Shown: positions 1 to 7,637, numbered from the stretch's first letter. The stretch: DNA of 64,000 nucleotides from M0108 sp044228695 (GCA_044228695.1 JBGAUK010000006.1:18343-82342), one strand, 5' to 3'. Notes: generated by a model not told the origin, from the sequence alone. Made by a program: numbers and translations.

Positions 1-2
1 CG

Positions 3-230
3 GTCACGCGCCTTGGCCGTTTAGCGACGCGGTCTGATCTTCAAGGACAAGGGCTCGGTCGACTCCTCCTGGCGGATGCCCTGAATCGGGCACGCGGCGC
101 GGCCCAAGCTGTCGGGAGTGCCGGTATCCTGGTCGACGCGAAGGACGACATTGCAGCACGTTTTTATCGGCATTTCGGCTTCCATCCCTGCACGGATGCG
201 CCGCTCCAACTCTATTTGCCGATCTGGTGA
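3..230 (+). CDS. GNAT N-acetyltransferase, C-terminal part (5' end outside the window)
   Basis: The frame is open from the window edge to TGA at 228-230 and gives 75 residues of a GNAT acetyltransferase. The acetyl-CoA pyrophosphate-binding loop is visible as SDLQGQGLGRLLL, and the usual C-terminal FYRHFGFHP strand follows. It aligns almost residue for residue with the last 75 residues of the complete TacT-like toxin at 48146-48667. TacT-type toxins acetylate the amino group of aminoacyl-tRNA and stop translation. Any DUF1778 antitoxin would lie upstream, outside the window, so whether the gene is intact cannot be seen. It could also be a truncated duplicate copy. Confidence 0.8.
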   Translation, partial: VTRLGRLATRSDLQGQGLGRLLLADALNRARGAAQAVGSAGILVDAKDDIAARFYRHFGFHPCTDAPLQLYLPIW

Positions 231-351
231 AGGCGCCGCGAAGTCCCTGGCCCCAGTCCACCGCGATCAAATTCCCCCCGGCGGTACGTCCTGGGATCGC
301 GGGGAATCGCCTTCGTCATGCCCAAAGCTGGCAGCACACCCTCACGCCAGC

Positions 352-513
352 GTGGAAGGCGAGGCCGCGGTCTTGCCGCGGTTAATCCTGCTCAAATTCG
401 GCCCCCCGAGTCCGGCCGTGTAACGACTGGTATCAACGGCGGATACCGAGACCCTGCTCCGCTGGTCCGAGCGCATCCTGACCGCCGACAGTGTGGACGC
501 CCTCCTGAATTAA
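352..513 (+). pseudogene. Rpn-family nuclease gene, 3' remnant with nonsense codon
   Basis: One frame reads VEGEAAVLPRLILLKFG, then PPSPAV, a TAA at 421-423, and on to ADTETLLRWSERILTADSV before TAA at 511-513. This matches the C-terminal tail of the complete Rpn protein at 46641-47585 (FGDLPVAV, then DADTLLLWSERVLTAQT) without gaps. The stop falls where the intact gene has Gln, consistent with CAA to TAA. Nothing of the catalytic N-terminal part remains, so it is a 5'-truncated relic. The stretch between 231 and 351 shows no gene. Confidence 0.65.
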
Positions 514-538
514 GGCGCCGGCCGGGCAACCCTGTTCA
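512..538 (+). repeat. 27-bp direct repeat, left copy
   Basis: Perfect 27-base match to 2416-2442 in the same orientation. It begins inside the stop codon of the rpn remnant. The preceding ten bases are also similar in the two copies, so both probably derive from the 3' end of an rpn-type gene. The two copies bracket mqsRA and mazEF. Confidence 0.75.
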
Positions 539-751
539 GATCGCCCGCCCGCCGCGAGGCCAGCCGCACCGGCACCGCCCCCCATCGACGGCGCCACCAC
601 CGCCCGCACCGACCAGCCCGATCCGTGGCTAGGTTGAGTGCCGCGCCGGCACCCCCGCCAGCAGGTCCGCCAGGGCGCGCACAAGAGCGTCGGCCAGCTC
701 GGTGAGTTGCCAACATTGCTTTCAACCCACTGTCAACCCACTTGCCGGAGA
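539..751. other. Gene-free stretch before mqsRA
   Basis: GC-rich DNA without a credible open frame; no element was recognised here. It separates the left direct repeat from the mqsRA control region. Confidence 0.5.
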
Positions 752-766
752 TAACCAAGTAGGTTA
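752..766 (+). promoter_or_regulatory. Putative MqsA operator
   Basis: Inverted repeat TAACC-N5-GGTTA. The known E. coli MqsA operators have the core AACCT-N3-AGGTT, so the spacing AACC-N5-GGTT is kept here. It lies about 10 bases before the expected mqsR initiation position, where it could control both genes by autorepression. Confidence 0.55.
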
Positions 767-809
767 GATTCCGACCAAGGAGAAACGAACACCGCATTGC
801 AAGCTGGCT

Positions 810-1073
810 GTGGTCAAATCCTTGGTCGAAGCATGCAAGGTTCGGTCCACGTATGCAGCACGCGTGGGTGCCAGTGAGCTGGGCTTTTCGCTCTCCGATA
901 TGCTGGCCGTGGTTATGGCGCTCATGCCAGCCGATTTCTACAAGAGTATGACCACGCACGCGGATTATCGGGTGTGGCAGGACGTCTATCGCCCAAGCAC
1001 CCAGTGGGGTGATGTGTACCTGAAGCTAACGGTCATCGACGACCTGCTGATTGTATCCTTCAAGGGGCTATGA
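810..1073 (+). CDS. mqsR: MqsR-family mRNA interferase toxin, start codon apparently lost
   Basis: RelE/MqsR-fold endoribonuclease toxin, which in E. coli cleaves mRNA at GCU/GCA. Family signatures include DFYKSMTTHADYRVWQDVYRP and the end VYLKLTVIDDLLIVSFKGL. The first usable start is GTG at 810, giving 87 residues. The open frame upstream (780-809) encodes EKRTPHCKLA, which matches residues 2 onward of E. coli MqsR (MEKRTPHTRL). The codon at the expected Met position (777-779) is AAG, not ATG. Starting at GTG would remove about 11 family residues, and no ribosome binding site sits at a good distance. The toxin may therefore be poorly made or silent. The stop overlaps mqsA by ATGA. Confidence 0.8.
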   Translation: MVKSLVEACKVRSTYAARVGASELGFSLSDMLAVVMALMPADFYKSMTTHADYRVWQDVYRPSTQWGDVYLKLTVIDDLLIVSFKGL

Positions 1074-1477
1074 CCATGAAATGTCCAGTCTGTGGCGCGG
1101 CGGAACTGATCCACGACACGCGCGATATGCCCTACACCTACAAGGGCGAGACCACCCTCATCCCGACCGTGACGGCCGACTTCTGTCCGGCGTGCGGTGA
1201 ATCCATCACCGACATGGCCGAAACCGATCGCGTCATGCGCGAGATGCGGGCGTTCAACCAGCAGGTGAATGCCGCTATCGTCGATCCCAGCTTTATCGCT
1301 GCCGTGCGCAAGAAACTCCATCTTGGCCAGCGCGAAGCAGCCGAGCTTTTCGGCGGCGGTGTCAATGCCTTCTCGCGTTACGAGAATGGCAAGACCAAAC
1401 CGCCACTGGCCTTGGTCAGGTTGCTCAAGCTGCTGGATCGACATCCCGAGTTGCTGGGCGAGCTAAGCGCCAAATGA
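1070..1477 (+). CDS. mqsA: MqsA antitoxin and repressor
   Basis: Antitoxin of MqsR, 135 residues against 131 in E. coli. The N-terminal zinc domain carries two CxxC pairs (CPVC near residue 5 and CPAC near residue 40) and binds the toxin. The C-terminal helix-turn-helix is strongly conserved (LGQREAAELFGGGVNAFSRYENG) and in the family binds the promoter palindrome, a copy of which lies at 752-766. ATG at 1070 overlaps the mqsR stop; a second ATG at 1076 gives the E. coli-like start MKCPVC. The frame is complete, unlike the 5' end of its toxin gene. Confidence 0.92.
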   Translation: MTMKCPVCGAAELIHDTRDMPYTYKGETTLIPTVTADFCPACGESITDMAETDRVMREMRAFNQQVNAAIVDPSFIAAVRKKLHLGQREAAELFGGGVNAFSRYENGKTKPPLALVRLLKLLDRHPELLGELSAK

Positions 1478-1593
1478 GCGGAAGGCGAAGTCACTAACGC
1501 CACTGAACTGGCCCCAATTGTGCGCTCATGGGCGCATGTCAAGACCCGGGAGATTAACGCTGGCCGCGCCAATTGGGGAACCCGCTGCCATCT

Positions 1594-1680
1594 GCCGGGC
1601 CAGGTGCCACTAAACTCCAGCAGGCTCAGCGCCTTGAGGGAAAGGTGTCGGGTGACAGGGGAAGTGTGATGGGAGGAAAG
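1594..1680 (+). repeat. Shard of the asparagine synthetase gene
   Basis: About 85 bases that match, with scattered changes and small gaps, the stretch near 9396-9500 inside the asnB-like gene. The matched part encodes the LEFGGTWPG region and the adjoining GA-rich heptamer repeat. It has no coding capacity here. It lies in the convergent gap between mqsA and mazF; the rest of 1478-1694 holds nothing recognisable. Confidence 0.6.
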
Positions 1681-1694
1681 GCCGGCACTTATAC

Positions 1695-2021
1695 TTATCC
1701 CAGCATCTCCAGCAGCACCTCATGCCAGAGGGCGGGATCGATCTCGCCCATCTTCGTCGTCAAACGGCGCTTATCCACCGTGCGCAATTGGTCAAGCAGG
1801 ATCCGCGCCTCCTGGCCAGGGAACGACAGCACGGGCCGGCAACCCAATGGCTGACCCTTGCGGGTGATCGGCGCGATGATCACCCGCGGTAGGATGGCGT
1901 TCATGTCATCCGGAGAGACCACCAAACCGGGGCGGGTCTTGTTGATTTCGGTACCGATGGTCGGGTCAAGATTGACCCAATAGACATCCCCCCGGCGAAT
2001 GCGCTGATCAGCCTTTACCAT
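1695..2021 (-). CDS. mazF: MazF/PemK-type endoribonuclease toxin
   Basis: PemK-like SH3-barrel toxin of about 108 residues that cuts mRNA at short motifs. It begins MVKADQRIRRGDVYWVNLDP, the usual start of MazF/ChpB, followed by KTRPGLVVSP, RVIIAPITRKG and LLDQLRTVDKRRL. The longer open frame to 2063 adds a low-complexity leader that is simply the mazE tail read in another frame, so ATG at 2021 was chosen. It overlaps the end of mazE by seven bases, which implies translational coupling. No damage is visible. Confidence 0.9.
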   Translation of the reverse strand: MVKADQRIRRGDVYWVNLDPTIGTEINKTRPGLVVSPDDMNAILPRVIIAPITRKGQPLGCRPVLSFPGQEARILLDQLRTVDKRRLTTKMGEIDPALWHEVLLEMLG

Positions 2022-2251
2022 TCCCAGTCGCCCGCATCCGCATCCGGCGGCAGGTCGCACCACACATCGCCGTCCTGAGCGACATCGTAACCCCGGAACC
2101 AGTCACGGCGGGGCGTCTTGACCGGCGCGATGACCAGGCGCGAACCCTCCAGACTCAGCTCCACGGTATCGGCGAAGCCGCATGCGCTCAGGAGCGCCGC
2201 CGGGATGATGACACCCCTGGAGTTGCCGATCTTTCTCAAGGTGGTACGCAT
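2015..2251 (-). CDS. mazE: MazE/AbrB-type antitoxin
   Basis: Swapped-hairpin AbrB antitoxin of 78 residues. The N-terminal DNA-binding domain shows the family pattern RKIGNSRGVIIPAALL. The acidic, tryptophan-rich tail (DVWCDLPPDADAGDWEW) would wrap around MazF. First gene of a mazEF operon; the mazF start lies within its last codons. An 8-bp perfect palindrome about 18 bases upstream of its start is a likely autoregulation site. Confidence 0.9.
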   Translation of the reverse strand: MRTTLRKIGNSRGVIIPAALLSACGFADTVELSLEGSRLVIAPVKTPRRDWFRGYDVAQDGDVWCDLPPDADAGDWEW

Positions 2252-2268
2252 GACAGTCTTCCCAAAAC

Positions 2269-2287
2269 GTAATAACAGCGTTATTAC
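2269..2287 (-). promoter_or_regulatory. Palindrome upstream of mazEF, putative MazE operator
   Basis: Perfect inverted repeat GTAATAAC-AGC-GTTATTAC, 18 bases before the mazE ATG. AbrB-type antitoxins bind such palindromes alone or with the toxin. The AT-rich site stands out in GC-rich surroundings. Confidence 0.5.
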
Positions 2288-2415
2288 AGCTCAACCAGTG
2301 CCAGCCAGTCAAACGACCGCCAACAACGCCTCAATCGACCCGCACCAGGGGGCCGCTAGCAGCCACCGATAGACGGCGTCCTGGGCCTGGGTCGCGTCAC
2401 CGCCCCTCCTCAATC

Positions 2416-2442
2416 AAGGCGCCGGCCGGGCAACCCTGTTCA
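2416..2442 (+). repeat. 27-bp direct repeat, right copy
   Basis: Identical to 512-538. Just upstream, 2395-2415 resembles the DALLN-stop end of the rpn remnant in degenerate form. The rest of 2288-2548 holds no gene. Confidence 0.75.
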
Positions 2443-2471
2443 AAGCTGAAATGGGTTCGTTTGGTAATTTA

Positions 2472-2486
2472 GCCCTTTTCAAGGGC
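2472..2486 (-). terminator. Weak hairpin after the first glycosyltransferase gene
   Basis: GCCCTT-loop-AAGGGC stem 63 bases past the stop of the minus-strand gene at 2549. Read on the minus strand it is followed by TAAATT rather than a true T tract, so termination is uncertain. Confidence 0.3.
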
Positions 2487-2548
2487 CGGCAAGTCATATT
2501 TTCCCGCGTCGATCAGGGGCAGCGCGCAGCCGGTCCTCACCGGGTTCG

Positions 2549-3388
2549 TTAGCGCGCGGGCGGGGAGGGCGGTTGCGCCAGCAACTCCCGCGTCTTGAGC
2601 ACGATCAGATACTCGTAAATAGCCAGTAGCCGGCAATAAGTCAGGCCCGCGCGCCCGTCCATAAAGCCCCAGCGCAGCACATACATGTAGAGAAACCGCA
2701 GCAGGGGCCGCCAGGGCAGGCGGATGGCCAGGGCCTTGAGCGCCCGCCGCCGCCGCGTCGGCTCCCGCGCCCACAAACCCGGCCAATCCCGACCACCACC
2801 GGCCCCCAGCAACCGCACCGCCTCCGCCGCCTCGGCGCTCGCGTAGCGGTTGTGCTTGTCGACCCAGTCCGTCAGCCCCTTGGCAAAGGAATAGTGCAGA
2901 TAGGGCTCCCGCAGGGTGCCGACGCGCTCCGGCGCCAGATCCTCGCGCTGGCCGTGACCGACCTGCTTGAAGCGGCACCGTTGCCGATGTCCCAACCGGA
3001 CCTGATAGCTGGGGTACAGACCCGCATGACGCAGCCACCGGCCGAAGAACATCATCTTCGAGGGAATGCGCCAGGCATCGTAGCGGCCATCCCCGATCGC
3101 CGCCAGCATCTCAGCCTGCAGCGCCGGGGTGACGATCTCGTCCGCATCCAGATGTAAGATCCATTCATGTTTGAATTGGATCTGGTCAAGGGCATAGTTG
3201 CGTTGCCCGGCGAAGTTGTCGAATGCCCGCTGATAGACACGCGCACCCAGGCTTTCGGCTAGGACAAGGGTACCGTCCTGACTGAAAGAGTCGATCACAA
3301 CGACATCATCGCACCAGCCGAGAGCGGCCAGACAGACCGGTAAATTAGCTTCCTCGTTGAGGGTTAGCAGCAAAATAGATAAACTCAT
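2549..3388 (-). CDS. Family 2 glycosyltransferase (WaaE/KdtX-like)
   Basis: GT-A fold glycosyltransferase of 279 residues. It starts MSLSILLLTLNEEANLP, continues VVVIDSFSQDGT, and has the metal-binding motif HLDADEIVTP near residue 90. The architecture resembles WaaE/KdtX-type core glucosyltransferases, with a basic C-terminal helix (LKALAIRLPWRPLLRFLYMYV) that may hold the membrane. ATG at 3388 is chosen because the fold begins there; the longer frame only adds a basic leader overlapping the neighbour. Last gene of the minus-strand cluster. The sugar is not predictable. Confidence 0.85.
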   Translation of the reverse strand: MSLSILLLTLNEEANLPVCLAALGWCDDVVVIDSFSQDGTLVLAESLGARVYQRAFDNFAGQRNYALDQIQFKHEWILHLDADEIVTPALQAEMLAAIGDGRYDAWRIPSKMMFFGRWLRHAGLYPSYQVRLGHRQRCRFKQVGHGQREDLAPERVGTLREPYLHYSFAKGLTDWVDKHNRYASAEAAEAVRLLGAGGGRDWPGLWAREPTRRRRALKALAIRLPWRPLLRFLYMYVLRWGFMDGRAGLTYCRLLAIYEYLIVLKTRELLAQPPSPPAR

Positions 3389-3413
3389 TATCAGGGAATC
3401 CGCACGGCATCTA

Positions 3414-4481
3414 TCAACTTTTTTGCGGAACACGATAATTGTCAGACATTTTTAATTGCGGCACCAGGCGGTCCCGTAACCTGAGCGCACCCAGTTCGAA
3501 TATGCGAAAAAATAGCCACCCGATAAAGAAAATGCAGGTTAGCTGAATCGCGAAATACAACCTTGCATGACCTATGGCTAGAGATCCGAAAAGATAAGTC
3601 GTCAGATGAATAACAAGCGCATGGGTCAGATAAACTGAATAGGAAGTTATTGCCACGAAAGCAATCAGGGGCGAACCCAAAATTTTAGTATTTCTGGCAT
3701 CAACTCCAACCAAAAGAAGAGTGATAAAAGTAAAAGCGACCAGAAATCGCCCAAAGATATAGTCCGCTAGTAACGACACATCGAAGAACAATAATATAAT
3801 TATCATGGACAAGAAGGCAAAACCGCTATACCAACGGATTTGGGGTGTAATCTTCCAGTTTCTGAAATATCGGAGATACGATACTGTAAAGCCAAGCAAT
3901 AACCCATCAGCGTTCAGGTGAGAAGCGGTAACGTAATATCCAAAAGCACTCGACGCCTGGTCGAATTCGAGGAAACGAAATAGGGTTGGGAGCATTACCA
4001 TTGCAATGAGTGCTGGCATGACACTGAATTTGCTTTTGGCAAGGAAGAAGAATGCCAGTGGAATAAATAAGTAGAAATGCTCCTCAACGCAAAGCGACCA
4101 ACTTACCAGAAAGAACGGTATACTCTCATAATAATTCTGTAAAAAAAGGAGATACCCAGCATCGAACTTCTGGTCACGGAATATAAAAACAGCGCCCCAG
4201 GCTAACGCTAGGCCCGCAAGGTAAGGCGGGACGGTACGTAGCCAGCGGCGAGACCAAAAACGCCAAAGATTCACGCTACTATATTCTTGAGCCTCCCGCC
4301 AAAAAATTCCTCCAACCAAAAAACCGCTCAGAGCGAAAAAAAGATCTACTCCAATCGCACCATGATGAGTGTACTGTATCAACCAAGGCAGATGCGCCGG
4401 CCACTGTTGGGAAACATGGTGAATCAATACCATAATGATCGCCAGCGCCCGTAGAAAATCTAGATAGGGATCGCGATTCAT
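3414..4481 (-). CDS. Membrane acyltransferase, family 3 (OafA/OatA type)
   Basis: Integral membrane O-acyltransferase of about 355 residues with some ten hydrophobic segments. It begins MNRDPYLDFLRALAIIMVLIHH, with the family histidine pair, then FALSGFLVGGIFW and the conserved SWSLCVEEHFYLF. It would transfer acetyl groups onto a polysaccharide or its lipid-linked precursor. The gene is clearly more AT-rich than both neighbours, suggesting separate acquisition. The start at 4481 removes a 14-residue leader read through the gap. Confidence 0.85.
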   Translation of the reverse strand: MNRDPYLDFLRALAIIMVLIHHVSQQWPAHLPWLIQYTHHGAIGVDLFFALSGFLVGGIFWREAQEYSSVNLWRFWSRRWLRTVPPYLAGLALAWGAVFIFRDQKFDAGYLLFLQNYYESIPFFLVSWSLCVEEHFYLFIPLAFFFLAKSKFSVMPALIAMVMLPTLFRFLEFDQASSAFGYYVTASHLNADGLLLGFTVSYLRYFRNWKITPQIRWYSGFAFLSMIIILLFFDVSLLADYIFGRFLVAFTFITLLLVGVDARNTKILGSPLIAFVAITSYSVYLTHALVIHLTTYLFGSLAIGHARLYFAIQLTCIFFIGWLFFRIFELGALRLRDRLVPQLKMSDNYRVPQKS

Positions 4482-4500
4482 ATAACTTCCAAACCAGAAG

Positions 4501-5142
4501 CTACGGCTTCCGCGCCACTGCAATCATCGCCTTTGCCAGCGCCGGCACCCGCCCCACCCGCTCCAAACGGATATCCACGAACCCCGCCTCGCGCAGCAAG
4601 TCACCCAATGTCTTCATCGACCAGAACTTGATGTGACCGTGATCCCATAGGGCCGTAAAGTGCGCGTCCAACCGCCCGGTCACGGCCAGGGCCAGGTTCT
4701 TCCAATAGCCGTGATAGGGCGTGGAGATGATCGCCACCCCCTCTCCGTGCAATAGGTTAAACACGGTCCGCGCATAGTCCCGTGGAGCATAGACATGCTC
4801 GACCACCTCCAGGCTCAGCACGACTGGGAACTGGCCATACTGGGCGGCCAGGTCATCATAGGCCGAGCCCTCATCAAGTTTCAGCCCCGGATAGGCCGCA
4901 CGCGCCTGGGCGATGCCCTCCACTGACGGGTCGACGCCGGTGACATCCCAGCCCCTTTGACTCAGCGTATTGGCCACACTGCCGTTGCCGCAGCCCAGTT
5001 CGAACAGGCGTTGCTCGCCTGCCGGCAGATCGAGAGCCTCCAGCGTCCGAAAGATCTTTGGCAGCAGGTAGGCGTGATGATGGCCAGCACCAGCGTTGGC
5101 GTAGCGGTAGCCCGCGATCGGCACCCCGGTCACTTCAGCCAT
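4501..5142 (-). CDS. Class I SAM-dependent methyltransferase (UbiG-like fold)
   Basis: 213 residues. SAM-binding motif I is LFELGCGNGSVANTLSQRG near residue 46, followed by DVTGVDPS and VVLSLEVVEHV. Full-length methyltransferase_11/23 type domain. It lies seven bases after the carbamoyltransferase gene, so they are probably co-transcribed; the target may be a sugar hydroxyl of the same glycan. Substrate unknown. Confidence 0.85.
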   Translation of the reverse strand: MAEVTGVPIAGYRYANAGAGHHHAYLLPKIFRTLEALDLPAGEQRLFELGCGNGSVANTLSQRGWDVTGVDPSVEGIAQARAAYPGLKLDEGSAYDDLAAQYGQFPVVLSLEVVEHVYAPRDYARTVFNLLHGEGVAIISTPYHGYWKNLALAVTGRLDAHFTALWDHGHIKFWSMKTLGDLLREAGFVDIRLERVGRVPALAKAMIAVARKP

Positions 5143-5148
5143 CGGGAT

Positions 5149-6906
5149 TCAAGACCCCCGGGCCGTTTTGGTGAGCACAAACCGCCCCAAACACAGAGCA
5201 TCCATATCCGTCCGCCGGAAGCAATCCAGCGCCTGCTCCGGCGTATCCACGATGGGTTCGTTCTCATTGAAGCTGGTATTGAGCACCATGCCGATCCCGG
5301 TCTGGCGGCGGAAGGCCTCGATCAACTGGTAATAGAGCGGATTGCTGGCCGCATCCACCGTCTGCAGACGCCCGGTGCCGTCCACATGGGTCACCGCCGG
5401 CAGACGCTCGCGCCACTCAGGGCGGATCTTGACCACATGCTGCATAAAGGGGCTGTCCACCGTCTGCTCGAAATAGGTAGGCACCAGTTCCCGCAGCACG
5501 CTCGGCGCAAAGGGTCTGAAGGACTCGCGGCGCTTGATCTTGGTGTTCAGGGTCTCCTTCATGGTCGGGATGGCCGGGTTGGCGAGGATGGAACGGTTGC
5601 CCAGGGCCCGCGGACCCCATTCGCTACGGCCCTGATACCAGCCGGTGACCAGGCCGGCGGCGATCAGACCCGCCGCCATCTCTACCAGCTCAGCGTCATC
5701 CACGCAGACGCGCACCTTAAACCCGCTGCCCTCCGCCACCGCCCGGACCCGCTCGTCCGAGTAGCCCGGCCCCCAGAAGGCATGCCGCATCTGGAAACGC
5801 TCCTTCCGCCCCAGGACATTGTGCCAGCACCAATAGGCCGCCCCCAGGCAGGTGCCATCGTCGGACGCCGCCGCCTGGAGATAATGCACTTTGAACAGCG
5901 TCTCGCGCTGGATGCGCGCATTGGCCACGCCATTCAGGGCGCAGCCGCCGGCCATGGCCAGCCGCGTGGTCGGCACCAACCCCTGCAGGCGCGTCAGGCA
6001 GTGGAGGGCCGCCTCCTCAAAGCGCACCTGGGTCGAGCGGGCGATGTCCATTTCGCGCTGGGTCAGCGGCTCGTCCCGCCGGCGCGGCGTCCCCAGCGCC
6101 GCGCTCAGCCGGTCGGTATAGAAGCGGCCCATCAGAATCCGCCGGGTCTCGTCCACCGCCCCGCTCTCGCCCCCCTCGTGCATACCAAAATACCCCAGCC
6201 CCAGCCGATACCAGTGCCGGTCGTCCAGGCGCACCAGCTCCCGCATCAGGTCACCGTGGCGGTCCTCGCCATAGGGCGCCAAGCCCATCACCTTGTATTC
6301 CTCACCGAATTCATCAAAGCCGATGAACTGGCACAAGGCGGTATAGAAAAAACCCAGGCTATGGGGGAGGGTGACCCGATCCAACACCTGGATGCGCGTG
6401 CCCTCGCAGCGCGCCGCCATCAGGCTGGCAAAATCACCCGAGGCATCGTAGGACAAGCCAGCGGTCAAGCTCTCGAAGGGCGACAGATAATAGGCGCTGG
6501 CGATATGGGCCAGGTAATGCTCCACCCCGACGGTCTCAAAATGGACCCGCGCCGGGTCTTCGCCGCAGACCTCGGCCAATTGCTCCAAGGTGCCCTGGGT
6601 ACGCCGATTGCGGTGCAGATGCTCGACGACGGCCCCGGCGGCCTTGAAAGGATGGCGGGCGACGTAGGCCAGCTTGGCCGCCCGGTTGGCCGTGGGGTCA
6701 CGGGCCAGGGCAACATGGGTCACATCCCGTAGCCGCAGCCCCGCGTCCGCCAGCAGCCGGCGGATCGCATGGGCCGGAAAAGCCGGGCAGTGCTTTTGGC
6801 GCTCACCCAGCCGCTCCTCCGCCACCGCGCCCACCAGTTGCCCATCCACCACCAGGCAAGCGGCAGAGTCGGCGTGGAAGGCGTTAAAGCCAAGAATGAC
6901 GGTCAT
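5149..6906 (-). CDS. Carbamoyltransferase, NodU/CmcH family
   Basis: 585 residues, the usual family length. The N-terminal Kae1-like half starts ILGFNAFHADSAACLVVDG, with GAVAEERLGERQKH and the metal-site region VGVEHYLAHIASAYY. The C-terminal YrdC-like half has GRSEWGPRALGNRSILANP and KRRESFRPFAPSVL. The family makes carbamoyl-adenylate from carbamoyl phosphate and ATP and carbamoylates sugar hydroxyls, as in Nod factors. Here it probably decorates the polysaccharide together with the adjoining methyltransferase. No motif loss is visible. Confidence 0.92.
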   Translation of the reverse strand: MTVILGFNAFHADSAACLVVDGQLVGAVAEERLGERQKHCPAFPAHAIRRLLADAGLRLRDVTHVALARDPTANRAAKLAYVARHPFKAAGAVVEHLHRNRRTQGTLEQLAEVCGEDPARVHFETVGVEHYLAHIASAYYLSPFESLTAGLSYDASGDFASLMAARCEGTRIQVLDRVTLPHSLGFFYTALCQFIGFDEFGEEYKVMGLAPYGEDRHGDLMRELVRLDDRHWYRLGLGYFGMHEGGESGAVDETRRILMGRFYTDRLSAALGTPRRRDEPLTQREMDIARSTQVRFEEAALHCLTRLQGLVPTTRLAMAGGCALNGVANARIQRETLFKVHYLQAAASDDGTCLGAAYWCWHNVLGRKERFQMRHAFWGPGYSDERVRAVAEGSGFKVRVCVDDAELVEMAAGLIAAGLVTGWYQGRSEWGPRALGNRSILANPAIPTMKETLNTKIKRRESFRPFAPSVLRELVPTYFEQTVDSPFMQHVVKIRPEWRERLPAVTHVDGTGRLQTVDAASNPLYYQLIEAFRRQTGIGMVLNTSFNENEPIVDTPEQALDCFRRTDMDALCLGRFVLTKTARGS

Positions 6907-6995
6907 CGTGGAGCATGCCTAATCAAGAAAGTGCGTCGCCAGGCCCTGCAAAAGGCATCAAGTATGGCTGCGCCTTCAACCGCCTCGAGAATCCT

Positions 6996-7295
6996 TCAAG
7001 CCGCTTTCAGGCGTGCCGGCTCCACCCGGGGTGGCTTGCCGTTTTGGCGGGTCTCCCAAAGGTCGTAGGCCACCTGCATCCGTAGCCAGACATCGGCCGG
7101 TGGGTTGATAAGCCACTGCTCAAGACGCAGGGCCAGGTCGGGGGAAATAGGTACCTGGCAACTCAAGACGCGGGAGAGACGGCCCCTGGAAACCCCCAAT
7201 TGTCGGGCCGCGGCAGCAACCGTCAGACCCAACTCAGGCAGAATATCCTCACGTAAGGTCTCGCCAGGGTGCGGTGGATTGAACATTTGAGCCAT
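6996..7295 (-). CDS. higA: HigA-type antitoxin
   Basis: 99-residue XRE/VapI helix-turn-helix protein. The sequence HPGETLREDILPELGLTVA is the family opening, followed by the HTH LGVSRGRLSRVLS and the tail WLRMQVAYDLWETRQ. HigA neutralises HigB and represses the operon. The order toxin then antitoxin on the minus strand fits higBA. Its own frame is intact, while the toxin gene just upstream carries a nonsense codon. Confidence 0.9.
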   Translation of the reverse strand: MAQMFNPPHPGETLREDILPELGLTVAAAARQLGVSRGRLSRVLSCQVPISPDLALRLEQWLINPPADVWLRMQVAYDLWETRQNGKPPRVEPARLKAA

Positions 7296-7309
7296 GGCAA
7301 TCCCTCTAA

Positions 7310-7588
7310 TTAATGATAGTCCTGATAATCAACAAGAATCGCGTCCTCACCCTCGAACCTGAAGGTCAGGCGCCAATTGCCATTGACCCAAACAGACCAA
7401 TGGCCGGCCAGGTCCCCGGACAAGGGGTGGAACTTCCATCCAGGCACGTCCATGTGTTCTGGGCGGCTGGACTCGTTCAATTGGCCCAGTAGTCGCCTGA
7501 GCTTAGCCGCATGGTGTGGCTGAATGCCGGCTTTGCTACCCGACGCGAAAAAGGCTTAAAGCCCTTTATGGCGAAAGCTATTGATCAC
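7310..7588 (-). pseudogene. higB: higB toxin gene with premature stop
   Basis: Read from GTG at 7588, the frame gives VINSFRHKGL, then TAA at 7556-7558, then AFFASGSKAGIQPHHAAKLR and continues to GNWRLTFRFEGEDAILVDYQ before TAA at 7310. Without the internal stop this is a complete 92-residue RelE/HigB toxin. One A-to-T change (AAA to TAA) would explain it. No start codon lies soon after the stop, so an active toxin is unlikely unless the stop is read through. A short near-palindrome, gggttaccc at 7603-7611, sits upstream. Confidence 0.85.
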
Positions 7589-7637
7589 GATTTGAGCTTA
7601 ATGGGTTACCCCTTACCAGGCAAGCCGCCTGACCGGC

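Noticed and set aside
4957..6732. Long plus-strand open frame of 591 codons
   Set aside because: It lies antisense to the carbamoyltransferase, is rich in His, Arg and Pro and has no motifs. It is a by-product of GC-rich codon use.
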